In this document: positions 1 to 7,777 of the stretch, one piece after another
How the letters are laid out: each line of letters opens with the position of its first letter
Numbering within the stretch: position 1 is the first letter of the stretch
Source: Eutrophocola sp049446715
GTDB taxonomy: Bacteria; Pseudomonadota; Gammaproteobacteria; Pseudomonadales; Pseudohongiellaceae
Direction of reading: 5' to 3'
Assembly (NCBI GenBank): GCA_049446715.1
Contig: JBMTQX010000044.1
Span: forward strand, 1-24,879
Length of the DNA: 24,879 nucleotides
Position numbers and translations under genes: made by a program
The notes under the pieces: generated by a model
What the model was told of the DNA's origin: nothing
Seen by the model: the letters and a program-made list of their open reading frames with translations, nothing else
Databases searched by the model: none

Positions 1-26
1 CCACTCTCGTGGTCCGGCCTTTTTTG
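1..26 (+). terminator. 3' part of a Rho-independent terminator of an upstream gene, cut by the window edge
   Basis: Positions 1-4 (ccac) can pair with 9-12 (gtgg) around a tctc loop. The right arm continues as tccggcc (13-19) and is followed at once by six T (20-25). The matching left arm, expected to read ggccgga, would lie just outside the window. This fits the end of a transcription unit entering from the left. Confidence 0.55.
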
Positions 27-70
27 TTTGCCCCGTCGGACAGGGAAAGCACCCTTGGCATGCCACTGTT

Positions 71-108
71 CCCAACACCGGAGTAGAACACCGGGGTAGA
101 ACACCGGG
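71..108. repeat. 13-bp tandem direct repeat, two perfect copies plus a degenerate one
   Basis: The unit gtagaacaccggg occurs back to back at 83-95 and 96-108. A degenerate copy containing aacaccgga lies just before it at 74-82. The array sits about 80-115 bp upstream of the MscS start codon. It could be a set of protein-binding sites or simple slippage; the sequence does not decide. Confidence 0.7.
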
Positions 109-186
109 ACAGCCATGGCTATCGACCTCAACGGCCAGTCGTCATAGTATGAACCCAGCGTTTCAGTCAGACCGTTAAAGACAACC

Positions 187-1458
187 ATGGAAAACCTGAT
201 CTCCCTGCTGCGGGAAACCGTCACCGACTGGGATACCTATCTTCAGTTGGGGCTTATTGTCGCCGCCTACCTGGTCGCCAAAATCATTGCCGCCAGCATC
301 ATTGGCAAGACACGCTGGTTCCGCGAGGAACCGGCCGCTGATTCCCGCCCGGGGATGCTTGTGCTCTATCGCATGGGCCACATGATTTCTCCGGTACTGG
401 CCATCATGCTGCTGCAGATCGGCGCCGGCCTGTTTCCGCTCAACGGGGAGACCCACTGGCTGATTGATGCCGCCATCAGCATTGCCCTGATCTTTGTATT
501 CCTGTTCTTCGTGGATGACTTCATCAGCAACTCGCTGATTGCCCGCATCATGCTCATGGTGGGTGTGCCGCTGCTGCTGTTGCGTGCCGTGGGCCTACTC
601 GACGACCTGGTCATGGTGCTGGATGCGATGGCGATACAGATCGGCAATATCCGACTGTCGATGCTTGGCATCTCTCGGGCCGTGATTTTCGGGTCATTTA
701 TTTTCTGGCTGGGCCGCATATCCAGCAACACCGGCCAGGAGCTGATCCGCAGCCAGGAAAAACTCGACTTCCGCACGCGCGAAGTGGCCGCCAAGATCCT
801 GGAGATTGCCATTTTCGTGGTGGTATTCCTGCTGCTCTTGCAGGTCATGGGCATCAACCTGACGGCCCTGGCAGTATTTGGTGGTGCCGTGGGTGTCGGC
901 CTGGGTTTTGGCCTGCAGACCATCACCTCCAACTTCATTTCCGGCCTGATCATCCTGCTTGACCGCTCCCTGTCGATCGGTGACTACGTCGAACTGGATG
1001 ATGGCTCCGCGGGCTTTGTCACCGCCATGAACATGCGGTCCACCACCCTGGAAACCTTTGATGGCAAGGACATCATTGTGCCCAACGAGTCCTTCGTGGG
1101 CTCCACCTTCACCAACTGGACCCGCAAGAACAAGAAACAGCGCTACCGCGTGGACTTTTCCGTGGCCTACGGCTCTGACATCCGAGAACTAGTCGAGATC
1201 ATCAAGGCCGCGGTGGCGACCCATCCGCAGGTGCTCAGTGGCGAGGATTATCCGATCGAGGAACGCCCGGACTGCGAAATCGAGAGTTTCGGCGATTCCG
1301 GCGTCAACATGTTTGTCGAGTTCTGGATCAAGGACATTGATGACGGCAAGAACCGGGTCGGCGGTGATTTACTGCTCATTATCTATGAAACCATGCGTGA
1401 CAATGGTTTCACCATTCCGTTCCCGCAGCGCGAGGTTCGTGTGCTGAATGACCCCTGA
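187..1458 (+). CDS. MscS-family small-conductance mechanosensitive channel
   Basis: This 423-residue inner-membrane protein is a likely tension-gated channel that releases solutes on osmotic downshock. The N-terminal half holds about six hydrophobic segments (around residues 18-40, 60-83, 91-112, 116-137, 162-180 and 204-223). The pore-lining helix follows at about 226-260 and is rich in Gly and Ala (FGGAVGVGLGFGLQ). Next comes the conserved beta-domain (LIILLDRSLSIGDYVEL, then IIVPNESFVGSTFTNWT) and a cytoplasmic alpha/beta domain to the end. The extra N-terminal helices make it longer than E. coli MscS, nearer to medium-sized family members. The ATG at 187 gives a sensible N-terminus, but no strong ribosome-binding site precedes it. 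It converges on the EamA transporter gene. Family assignment is secure; gating properties cannot be read from sequence. Confidence 0.93.
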   Translation: MENLISLLRETVTDWDTYLQLGLIVAAYLVAKIIAASIIGKTRWFREEPAADSRPGMLVLYRMGHMISPVLAIMLLQIGAGLFPLNGETHWLIDAAISIALIFVFLFFVDDFISNSLIARIMLMVGVPLLLLRAVGLLDDLVMVLDAMAIQIGNIRLSMLGISRAVIFGSFIFWLGRISSNTGQELIRSQEKLDFRTREVAAKILEIAIFVVVFLLLLQVMGINLTALAVFGGAVGVGLGFGLQTITSNFISGLIILLDRSLSIGDYVELDDGSAGFVTAMNMRSTTLETFDGKDIIVPNESFVGSTFTNWTRKNKKQRYRVDFSVAYGSDIRELVEIIKAAVATHPQVLSGEDYPIEERPDCEIESFGDSGVNMFVEFWIKDIDDGKNRVGGDLLLIIYETMRDNGFTIPFPQREVRVLNDP

Positions 1459-1516
1459 CACTGTGCCCCTGAACACCAGCAGCGAATAAAGACTGTCGCC
1501 GGCGGCCCCTTTGCCG

Positions 1517-2425
1517 TCAGCCCGCTTTCTGCCCAGCTCGGGCGGTCTGGCGCCGGCCATGGCGCATGATGTAAAGCCCGCAGCAGATAATGATGCCGAT
1601 GCCGGTCCAGGTAATGGCATCCGGTAACTCATCCCAGAACACAAACCCAAGGCTCACACTCCAGAGAATGCGCGAGTAATCAAACGGCGTGACCTTTGCA
1701 GGTGTCGTCAGGTGCACAGCCCGGGTAATCGACAGCAGTGCCAGGGTGGCAAACAGGGCCACGCCAAACAGGGCAGCCAACGACACCGGATCAGGCATGA
1801 CCCAGTCTTTTATGGCCAGGCCCGCAAACACGATAACGCCCGCCGGATAAATCGACAGGTTGAGTGTCAGTGCCGATTCGGTTTTCGCCAGGGCGCGGGC
1901 GGTGATACTCAGATAGGCCGAAGACAGGGCAAAGCCGAGCATGGCCAGATGGCCGAAATGGAAATGGTCCGGTGTCGGCCGGACCACCAGGATGACTCCA
2001 CACAACCCCAGTAGGATCGCGGCAAAGATATCCCTGCCCACGTGCTCCTTGAGGGCGATGGCACTGTACACCGCGACGATCATGGGCGTGGCAAAGGCGA
2101 CGGCGGTCACTTCCGCCAGTGGAATGTATTTCAGGCCCGTTAGCATGAAGCCGCTCATGAAGATACCGGCAATGGAGCGTTTGATGTGGGCACGGATGTT
2201 GTTGGTGCGAAAATCCTCCCAGCGCCGCCTGCTGGCAATGACAAGCGCCACCAGCATGAGGCCGAACACACTGCGCAGCCAGACCACCTGGAACAGCGGA
2301 AAACCCTGGGTCGTGAATTTACCCAGCGCATCCGCCACGGCAAACAGGGCTGAGCCCAGCAGCATGAAAAGCACGCCTTTGCCAAAGTGCTCCTGGGATG
2401 ACGGGTCGTGATTAACGTCGGACAT
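1517..2425 (-). CDS. EamA/DMT-superfamily transporter
   Basis: This 302-residue integral membrane protein has about ten hydrophobic helices arranged as two EamA repeats, the usual size and build of drug/metabolite transporters. Recognisable stretches are the first repeat start (GVLFMLLGSALFAVADALGK), the loop LKYIPLAEVTAVAFATPM, and the second-repeat end (FWDELPDAITWTGIGIII). Members export or import small metabolites, amino acids or drugs; the substrate here is unknown. I chose the ATG at 2425 because the 24 residues before it, back to an ATG at 2497, are His- and Arg-rich and look untranslated. Neither start has a strong ribosome-binding site. It lies 128 bp downstream of the carboxylesterase on the same strand, with a hairpin between them, so co-transcription is possible but uncertain. 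Confidence 0.88.
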   Translation of the reverse strand: MSDVNHDPSSQEHFGKGVLFMLLGSALFAVADALGKFTTQGFPLFQVVWLRSVFGLMLVALVIASRRRWEDFRTNNIRAHIKRSIAGIFMSGFMLTGLKYIPLAEVTAVAFATPMIVAVYSAIALKEHVGRDIFAAILLGLCGVILVVRPTPDHFHFGHLAMLGFALSSAYLSITARALAKTESALTLNLSIYPAGVIVFAGLAIKDWVMPDPVSLAALFGVALFATLALLSITRAVHLTTPAKVTPFDYSRILWSVSLGFVFWDELPDAITWTGIGIIICCGLYIMRHGRRQTARAGQKAG

Positions 2426-2500
2426 GCAATGCTTATCGTGGTGAAGACGGTGGGCAGGCCGGGCTGATGATGCCCAGCCTGGTTGGACGGTGTGCATTTT

Positions 2501-2539
2501 GCCACAAGCTGCCGGCGCTGTATGCCGGCAGCCTGTGGT
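2501..2539. other. Strong intergenic hairpin between carboxylesterase and EamA genes
   Basis: Arms 2502-2516 and 2524-2538 are 15 nt each and complementary at 14 positions, with a 7-nt loop; a flanking G-T pair can extend the stem. Neither strand has a T-run after it, so it is not a canonical intrinsic terminator. It may end or attenuate the esterase message, or protect its 3' end. Confidence 0.7.
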
Positions 2540-2553
2540 CAGGCATTAGCGGC

Positions 2554-4179
2554 TCATGCGCGCAAGGCGGCCAATGCCAGGCGAGCGTCCCGATTGGGAT
2601 CGTTACCCACACGCACGGTATCGCCAAACATCATGGTCGGATACTGATCCGGATGGAAGGCCGGCCAGTGCGGCATGTCGGCATGGTCCGGGTTGCCGGT
2701 CCGGGCAAAGGCGGCCCATGCTGCACTCATGACATGACCCAGTTCATAACGCGCTTGCGCCGAGCCGGTCATGGAAGCGCCCAGATCCATGTTGTAGAAC
2801 ACGAATGGGATATCCAGCGTGTGGTACGAGCCCATGCGGTTGTTATGCACCGGGGAATACCAGTCGAAGAAATACAGGTAGGCCGGTGCTGCGCCCTGCT
2901 CGAACTTGAGCCGGCTGGCCAGCTGGGCATCCCAGCGGCGGGTATCATCGGATTCCGCCGTCAGCCACAACATCTGGTTGCGCATATCCGGATGCAGGCC
3001 TCTGTACAGGTCAACCAGTTCACGGCCCCTAGCGGCATCGTTGTTGGCCAGCCGGACAAAGCGTGCCTCCATGTCTGCATCGGAGAGTTCGTAGGGGGGT
3101 GGCCCGAGCCAGCCGTTTTCCGTTTCCGTGGAACCGACCAGCAATGGCACATTGGCCGACCAGGACGGTGCTGTCGGGTCCCACTGGTCGCGCGGCAGAA
3201 TATGGCCATCAACCACCGGTCCACTGCCCAGGCCGGGAATGGCCGGATCACCGTAGTAGGCATCCTGGATCTGTTTCACGGTCAGGCCCTGCAGCCGATC
3301 CAGCTGGCGGGCATTGAGTCCGAGTTTGCCTAGGAAGCGTTCAGCCCCCTCACTGGCTGCATCGGCGCTGATGCCGCGCAGTGCCACACCACTTTGAGAA
3401 ATACAGCGATGAAACAGCCCTTCAGCTGATGGCATCGCCATGAGCGTGGTGGTCTTGCGGCCACCGCCGGACTGCCCGAACACAGTGACCCGGTCCGGAT
3501 CACCGCCAAAATTTTCTATGTTGTCCTTGATCCACTGCAGCGTGGCGACAATATCCTGCATACCGACATTGGTGGACTGTGCCCACTTGTCCCCGCCGAT
3601 ATCGGCCAGGTGCAGGAAACCGAAAATGTTGAGGCGATGGTTGACCGACACCACCACGACATCTTCTTTCTTGGCCAGGTTGGTGCCGTCATAGAGCAGG
3701 TAGTTGCCGGCGCCTGCCGAAAATCCGCCGCCGTGCAGCCACACCATGACCGGACGCGCCGCGTTGTCGACACCCGGTGTAAAGATATTCACGTTGAGGC
3801 AGTCTTCCCCTTCCGGGCTGAGACGATTCACGGCCGTCACCACCGGCGCCGGCTCTTCAGCGCCGGGCTGTATAGGGGCATTGTGGGCAATCTGTAAATG
3901 ATCCTGCACACCCGACCAGGACCTGGCTGGTTGTGGCGGCATGAAGCGGTTGGCACCGGCGGTGGTGTCCGCATACGGCACGCCCCAGAACTGGTGCACG
4001 CCATCCTTGAGCAGACCGCGCACCTTGCCGTATTGCGTGCTGGTCGTGGCCCCGATAGTGGCCAGGCGCATGTCCTGCGCCAGTCCCGGCAACGCCAGGC
4101 CAGCCGTGGTCAGGGCACCGGCCTGCATGAAGCGGCGACGATTGCACTGGAACAGTGAAGCAGTTTTTGTTGTTTTCAT
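2554..4179 (-). CDS. Type-B carboxylesterase with twin-arginine signal
   Basis: This 541-residue alpha/beta-hydrolase probably cleaves carboxylic esters in the periplasm or outside the cell. A twin-arginine signal with the motif RRRFMQ opens the protein, followed by a hydrophobic stretch ending ALPGLAQ. The family's early markers are present (FWGVPYA, EDCLNVNIFTP, WLHGGGF oxyanion-hole region). The nucleophile is Ser237 in GQSGGG, where many type-B esterases read GESAG. The likely acid is Glu352 or Glu354 (GSTETENG), and the likely base is His453 in HTLDIPFVF. Length matches the family. I chose the ATG at 4179 because cgggggag precedes it closely and the Tat signal follows; the TTG at 4200 is less likely. 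It is followed by a transporter gene. Substrate is unknown. Confidence 0.92.
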   Translation of the reverse strand: MKTTKTASLFQCNRRRFMQAGALTTAGLALPGLAQDMRLATIGATTSTQYGKVRGLLKDGVHQFWGVPYADTTAGANRFMPPQPARSWSGVQDHLQIAHNAPIQPGAEEPAPVVTAVNRLSPEGEDCLNVNIFTPGVDNAARPVMVWLHGGGFSAGAGNYLLYDGTNLAKKEDVVVVSVNHRLNIFGFLHLADIGGDKWAQSTNVGMQDIVATLQWIKDNIENFGGDPDRVTVFGQSGGGRKTTTLMAMPSAEGLFHRCISQSGVALRGISADAASEGAERFLGKLGLNARQLDRLQGLTVKQIQDAYYGDPAIPGLGSGPVVDGHILPRDQWDPTAPSWSANVPLLVGSTETENGWLGPPPYELSDADMEARFVRLANNDAARGRELVDLYRGLHPDMRNQMLWLTAESDDTRRWDAQLASRLKFEQGAAPAYLYFFDWYSPVHNNRMGSYHTLDIPFVFYNMDLGASMTGSAQARYELGHVMSAAWAAFARTGNPDHADMPHWPAFHPDQYPTMMFGDTVRVGNDPNRDARLALAALRA

Positions 4180-4249
4180 GAACTCCCCCGAGATCCCCAA
4201 ACAGTAGAAATGACAAATTAACGCTAAATGGGGGAAATAAGCAAAGCAG

Positions 4250-4284
4250 AAAGCAAAAAAGACGGAAATCGCCGGTTATGGCGA
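4250..4284 (-). terminator. Candidate Rho-independent terminator after tRNA-Gly
   Basis: Reading the minus strand, a short stem of 5 bp (arms at 4280-4284 and 4269-4273, 6-nt loop) is followed by a T-rich stretch that includes six consecutive T. The stem is weak, but its place just after the tRNA 3' end makes the role likely. Confidence 0.5.
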
Positions 4285-4295
4285 CACGGGAAGAC

Positions 4296-4369
4296 TGGAG
4301 CGGGTGAAGGGAATCGAACCCTCGTCGTAAGCTTGGGAAGCTTCTGCTCTACCATTGAGCTACACCCGC
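4296..4369 (-). tRNA. tRNA-Gly, anticodon CCC, with encoded CCA
   Basis: On the minus strand the gene folds as a cloverleaf. The acceptor stem is GCGGGTG/CACCCGC, the D arm GCTC/GAGC, the anticodon loop TTCCCAA and the T arm GAGGGTTCGATTCCCTT. Discriminator T is followed by genomic CCA (plus-strand tgg at 4296-4298). The anticodon is CCC, reading GGG codons. It resembles E. coli glyU. By my pairing the outermost anticodon-stem pair is G-A rather than Watson-Crick. The gene begins 16 bp after the glutaredoxin stop codon on the same strand, so the two may share a transcript. Confidence 0.95.
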
Positions 4370-4385
4370 ACATCGCGGACCAACC

Positions 4386-4658
4386 TCAGGCCATGGTATC
4401 CAGCTGGTCTCTCAACGCCTGCAGGTATTCAACGATATCCTGCGACTCCGGCATCCACTGCTCCCCGTCTGCCGTGCTGATGCGCAGCACCGGCACCGTG
4501 GTGCGACCGCGGGCCTTGAACAGGTCTTCGAGATCCTGCTGATCGGCAGCCACGTTACGCAACTCCACCGCCAGACCCAGTTGCTGGATTGCGGACATGA
4601 CATAGCGGCAATAGCCGCAGTATGGCGTAACGTAAAGGGCGAGTCTGGGTGGGGTCAT
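4386..4658 (-). CDS. Glutaredoxin-like dithiol oxidoreductase
   Basis: This 90-residue cytoplasmic protein has the thioredoxin fold of a small glutaredoxin. The active site is a dithiol CGYC near residues 13-16 (TPYCGYCRYV), and the cis-proline loop reads TTVPVLRI. A C-terminal helix ends QALRDQL. Members reduce disulfides or glutathionylated proteins using glutathione. The likely start is the ATG at 4658; it has only a weak ribosome-binding site. tRNA-Gly follows 16 bp downstream on the same strand. The motif could also suit a NrdH-like or GST N-terminal-like protein, but glutaredoxin is the best fit by length and active site. Confidence 0.85.
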   Translation of the reverse strand: MTPPRLALYVTPYCGYCRYVMSAIQQLGLAVELRNVAADQQDLEDLFKARGRTTVPVLRISTADGEQWMPESQDIVEYLQALRDQLDTMA

Positions 4659-4872
4659 GGCAGTACCAAGGGCCTGGTGAAATCATGAATGTAGGGGCGG
4701 CTATTCTAACGAAAAACCCTCGCAACCACATATTCGGTTTAGCGCTGCCTGCTGCTGCCCAGACAGGTTCAGCCTTGATCAAGGCCAACAAAGCACCAGC
4801 GCTAAAATTCGATCCTGTTCCTGTAAGCCATGGCAAACCCTGCCAGTCCGGCCAGCGAGGAGAACAGGCGCT

Positions 4873-5748
4873 ATGACCAGCAACACGAACAGGGATCCAG
4901 CGCTGAAATACAACAGGCAACCGGCTTCCGGCCTGTTCAGGATCGTATCCGGCACCCTGTTGGCGAGATTTGTCATTACCGCCGTCCTGCTAGTGGGACT
5001 GCTGTTGACTGGCGAGGAGTCCGAGCCTTTTCCTGCCATCGCTACCCGGACAGCGGACACCGCCCAGGCTGCCTCCCCGCCCCCCGCCCCGGGCCTGTCA
5101 CCCCAGGCGCTTGAGGATTTGCAGGCCGCCCCCAACATCAGCCTGGCCATTGACCCGGAACCCCTGTTGCTGGCCCCCTTGCCAGAGGACGTGGCTGACA
5201 TTGCGCCCGAAGTGGATGTGGCCCCGGAAGACGATGTGCTGACGCCGCCGGAAGCGCCCTTTTCCGTGGGCGAGGCTCTGGCCCGTTACGTGCTGGCCAT
5301 TCGCAGTGATCTCAACAGTGAGTATGTCGCCACCTGCATCCGTCATCGCAACCGCAATGGCGCCGAAGCCGATTGCCCGGAGGATCCCGCATTCACGGCC
5401 ACCACCTATCAGCAGGAACAGGCGCTGATGGATGAGTTATTCGCCGTCATCACGCGTGATGTGGAATCGGCGCAGATCAGCAGCCGGCTGGAAAGGGAGA
5501 ACCAGACCCTGGCGGCGCTGCTGGAAGACCCCGCCAACCGGTCAGCACTAAAGGCCAGCACCCGCCTGGCGCTGAACAACAGTTACCTGGCCTTCCTGAA
5601 CGGCAACCCGAATCCCGACGTAGCGGCGTTCAACACCATGACTGATTTCATCAATGACTATAACCGCACCACCCGCAGGGGGGCGGTCCAGTTCCGCTGC
5701 CAGGATGGCCCATGTGTGTACCGGATCGACAGCCCGAAGACACCCTAG
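4873..5748 (+). CDS. Unrecognised membrane-anchored periplasmic protein
   Basis: I do not recognise this 291-residue protein. It has a short polar N-terminus, one hydrophobic segment at about residues 22-45 (LLARFVITAVLLVGLLL), and a long Pro/Ala/Asp/Glu-rich linker to about residue 130. A mostly helical domain follows. That topology suggests an inner-membrane anchor with the C-terminal domain in the periplasm. Four cysteines in the domain lie in two pairs (CIRHRNRNGAEADC and CQDGPC) and could form disulfides. The start ATG at 4873 is well supported by an AGGAG about 10 bp upstream. It converges on the serine hydrolase gene with a 25-bp gap. Nothing around it points to a function. Confidence 0.8.
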   Translation: MTSNTNRDPALKYNRQPASGLFRIVSGTLLARFVITAVLLVGLLLTGEESEPFPAIATRTADTAQAASPPPAPGLSPQALEDLQAAPNISLAIDPEPLLLAPLPEDVADIAPEVDVAPEDDVLTPPEAPFSVGEALARYVLAIRSDLNSEYVATCIRHRNRNGAEADCPEDPAFTATTYQQEQALMDELFAVITRDVESAQISSRLERENQTLAALLEDPANRSALKASTRLALNNSYLAFLNGNPNPDVAAFNTMTDFINDYNRTTRRGAVQFRCQDGPCVYRIDSPKTP

Positions 5749-5773
5749 CCGCAGCGATTACCCGAGCACGGTA

Positions 5774-7003
5774 TCAGGGCTGCCAGGCTGACACGGCCGC
5801 CAGGAAGGCCGCGGTTTCCTGTTGCAGAGCGGTGGCCGGGCCGGGCGGATAGTAGCTCAGCTTGACAATCACCGTGCGGGTGGCGGGATCGATATAGATG
5901 GTCTGCCCCTGCAAGCCTATCGCCGAAAAGGCCTCACTGCTGCCGGTCGTCCACCACTGCAGGCCATACCCCCCTGCCTGCGGGTCTTCCTCGTGCGAAG
6001 GTTGTGTGGACTGCCTGATCCAGTCTTCGGACACAATACGACGCCCATCGGCCATGCCGCCATTGAGCACCATCTGGCCGAAACGGGCATAGTCACGCAG
6101 CGTGGCATTGAAGCCGGCACCGCTGAATTCTCGCCCGACACCCGGTGGGCCATCCATGATGTAAAAGCCATCAGACTCCGCGCCCAGCGGTTCCCACAGG
6201 CAACTTTCGGTATACGCCGCCACCGACCGGTCCGTGGCCCGTTCGATGAGCCAGCCCAGCACAGCCGTGTCGATGGTCTTGTACTGAAAGCGCGTTCCGG
6301 GTTCATACAGGCGCGGCAGCGTGCGGGCAGCATCGGCAAAACGCGCGGTGTTTTTCACCAGGGCGTTGATGTGGTTGCTGGCGGCCCGCCCCGGATTGGC
6401 GAAATCGTAGCGTTCCTCGTAATCGACCCCCGAACGCATTTGCATGACCTGGCGAATGGTCACACCTTCGTAACCACCCCCGCGTAGTTCCGGCAGGTAC
6501 CGGTCAATTGGTGTGTCCAGCGAATCGATATAGCCGGCTGCCAGGGCGCAGCCTACGAGCACCGAGGTGATGGATTTGGTCATGGACCAGGCAATGAACT
6601 GTGTGCTGGCATCGGTGTTGTTCAGGTACTGCTCATGCACAATCACCCCGTCTTTCATGATCAGCAGGGCATTGGCATAGGTGTGGGCGAGAAAATCCTC
6701 TGTATTCCAGCGCTGCCCGTTCCACGCATAGGTGAAATCCAGGGCAACGTCATGCCGGGGCAGCTGCCACACAGGACCACTTGGCGCGACGTTCCGCGTG
6801 GTGAACAGGCTGTCCATGGCGCGAAAGGTCATGGCATTGATATCGGCATCATTCATGCGCCAGCGCAGAATCTGCACGCCAATCGGCACAGCGGAGGGTT
6901 CACCGCCCTGGAGTGGCCCCGGCAGAGTTTGCTGGGCCATGCCGCCTGGCGGCAGAAGCAGCAGGGTGAGCAGCATGAAAACGGCGTGTCGAAACTTGAG
7001 CAT
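5774..7003 (-). CDS. Exported serine hydrolase, class C beta-lactamase / penicillin-binding-protein fold
   Basis: This 409-residue protein starts with a signal peptide (MLKFRHAVFMLLTLLLLPPGGMAQ). The catalytic SxxK motif is Ser140-Met-Thr-Lys143 (WSMTKSITSVLVG). The second-motif tyrosine is Tyr241 in FQYKTIDTAVLG, where many family members read YSN. A glycine-rich third element (GLQGQTIYIDP) lies near residue 370. The family includes esterases, D-aminopeptidases, peptidoglycan enzymes and 6-aminohexanoate-dimer hydrolase-like proteins, so lactamase activity should not be assumed. I chose the ATG at 7003 because it has an AAGGAAG ribosome-binding site and opens the signal peptide. It lies 37 bp after the GST gene on the same strand, so the two probably form an operon. 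Substrate is unknown. Confidence 0.9.
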   Translation of the reverse strand: MLKFRHAVFMLLTLLLLPPGGMAQQTLPGPLQGGEPSAVPIGVQILRWRMNDADINAMTFRAMDSLFTTRNVAPSGPVWQLPRHDVALDFTYAWNGQRWNTEDFLAHTYANALLIMKDGVIVHEQYLNNTDASTQFIAWSMTKSITSVLVGCALAAGYIDSLDTPIDRYLPELRGGGYEGVTIRQVMQMRSGVDYEERYDFANPGRAASNHINALVKNTARFADAARTLPRLYEPGTRFQYKTIDTAVLGWLIERATDRSVAAYTESCLWEPLGAESDGFYIMDGPPGVGREFSGAGFNATLRDYARFGQMVLNGGMADGRRIVSEDWIRQSTQPSHEEDPQAGGYGLQWWTTGSSEAFSAIGLQGQTIYIDPATRTVIVKLSYYPPGPATALQQETAAFLAAVSAWQP

Positions 7004-7040
7004 GATGACTTCCTTCAGATCTTTGTCCGCGTTGTATTGA

Positions 7041-7655
7041 TCAGAGTTCAGCGAGCACGCGCTGCACGGCCGGGATCTCCAGCATACGGTTAAAGTGGTC
7101 GGCCACACGCGGGAATTCATGGATGTCGACATCATCCCCTTCGAGCCAGCGACAGACCGTGAACAGATACATGTCGCATACGGAAACCTGCTTACCGAGT
7201 ACCCAGGGGCCGCGCAGGTAATCGTTCTCGATCAGGCTGAAGCAGTCACGCATGTTTAGCGGTACCTTGGTCACCATGGTGGCAATGGCCGCCTCGTCAT
7301 CGGACCAGCGGTAACCGCGATAGCGATGGGCATGGGCCACATGCACGGTGGAACACATGTAGCTGTTGAACGACTGCATCTGGGCAAAGGCGAACGGATC
7401 ATCCAACGGCGCCAGTTTGGCCTCGGGCGCCAGCTGTGCGACATACACCAGCAAGGCCGGGGTTTCCGTCAGCACGCCATGATCGGTCACCAGGGCCGGT
7501 ACCCTGCCCTTGGGATTGATCTTGAGAAAATCGGGTGAGCGTTGTTCCTGGTTCTTGAAGTCCACTTTTCTGGCCGTGTAAGGCAAGCCGGAATGTTCGA
7601 GGGCGAGATGGGTAGCCATGGCACAGGAGCCGGGGGCATGAAAGAGCGTCAGCAT
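7041..7655 (-). CDS. Glutathione S-transferase family protein
   Basis: This 204-residue cytoplasmic protein has the two-domain GST build. The N-terminal thioredoxin-like domain opens MLTLFHAPGSCAMATHLALE, with a Ser-Cys pair at residues 10-11 as in many bacterial beta-like GSTs. It carries the NPKGRVPAL cis-proline loop and the ETPALLVYVAQ glutathione-contact region. The C-terminal helical domain runs from about residue 90. Members conjugate glutathione to electrophiles or act in peroxide and disulfide chemistry. The ATG at 7655 has AAGGA about 7 bp upstream. It is the first gene of a probable two-gene operon with the exported serine hydrolase and is divergent from the thioredoxin-like gene. 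Substrate is not predictable. Confidence 0.92.
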   Translation of the reverse strand: MLTLFHAPGSCAMATHLALEHSGLPYTARKVDFKNQEQRSPDFLKINPKGRVPALVTDHGVLTETPALLVYVAQLAPEAKLAPLDDPFAFAQMQSFNSYMCSTVHVAHAHRYRGYRWSDDEAAIATMVTKVPLNMRDCFSLIENDYLRGPWVLGKQVSVCDMYLFTVCRWLEGDDVDIHEFPRVADHFNRMLEIPAVQRVLAEL

Positions 7656-7777
7656 GGGATGTCCTTGAGGTATGGGGTTGTTGGTCTTGTTGTTATTGCC
7701 CTACGTTACCGCAAGCTTGCGCTCGGGTGTAGTCCGCGCGTTAAGATATCCCCTGATCAATCCATCACGAGGCCGTC

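Noticed and set aside
2467..3333. Plus-strand reading frame of 288 codons opposite the carboxylesterase
   Set aside because: Antisense to a gene with an intact catalytic triad; no domain or ribosome-binding site.
5774..7003. Antibiotic-resistance beta-lactamase
   Set aside because: The fold and SxxK motif fit, but the second motif is YKT and the family is mostly esterases and peptidases; resistance cannot be claimed.
7717..7747. Possible promoter TTGCGC / TAAGAT before the thioredoxin-like gene
   Set aside because: The spacing is 19 bp and both boxes are poor, so it is not better than chance.
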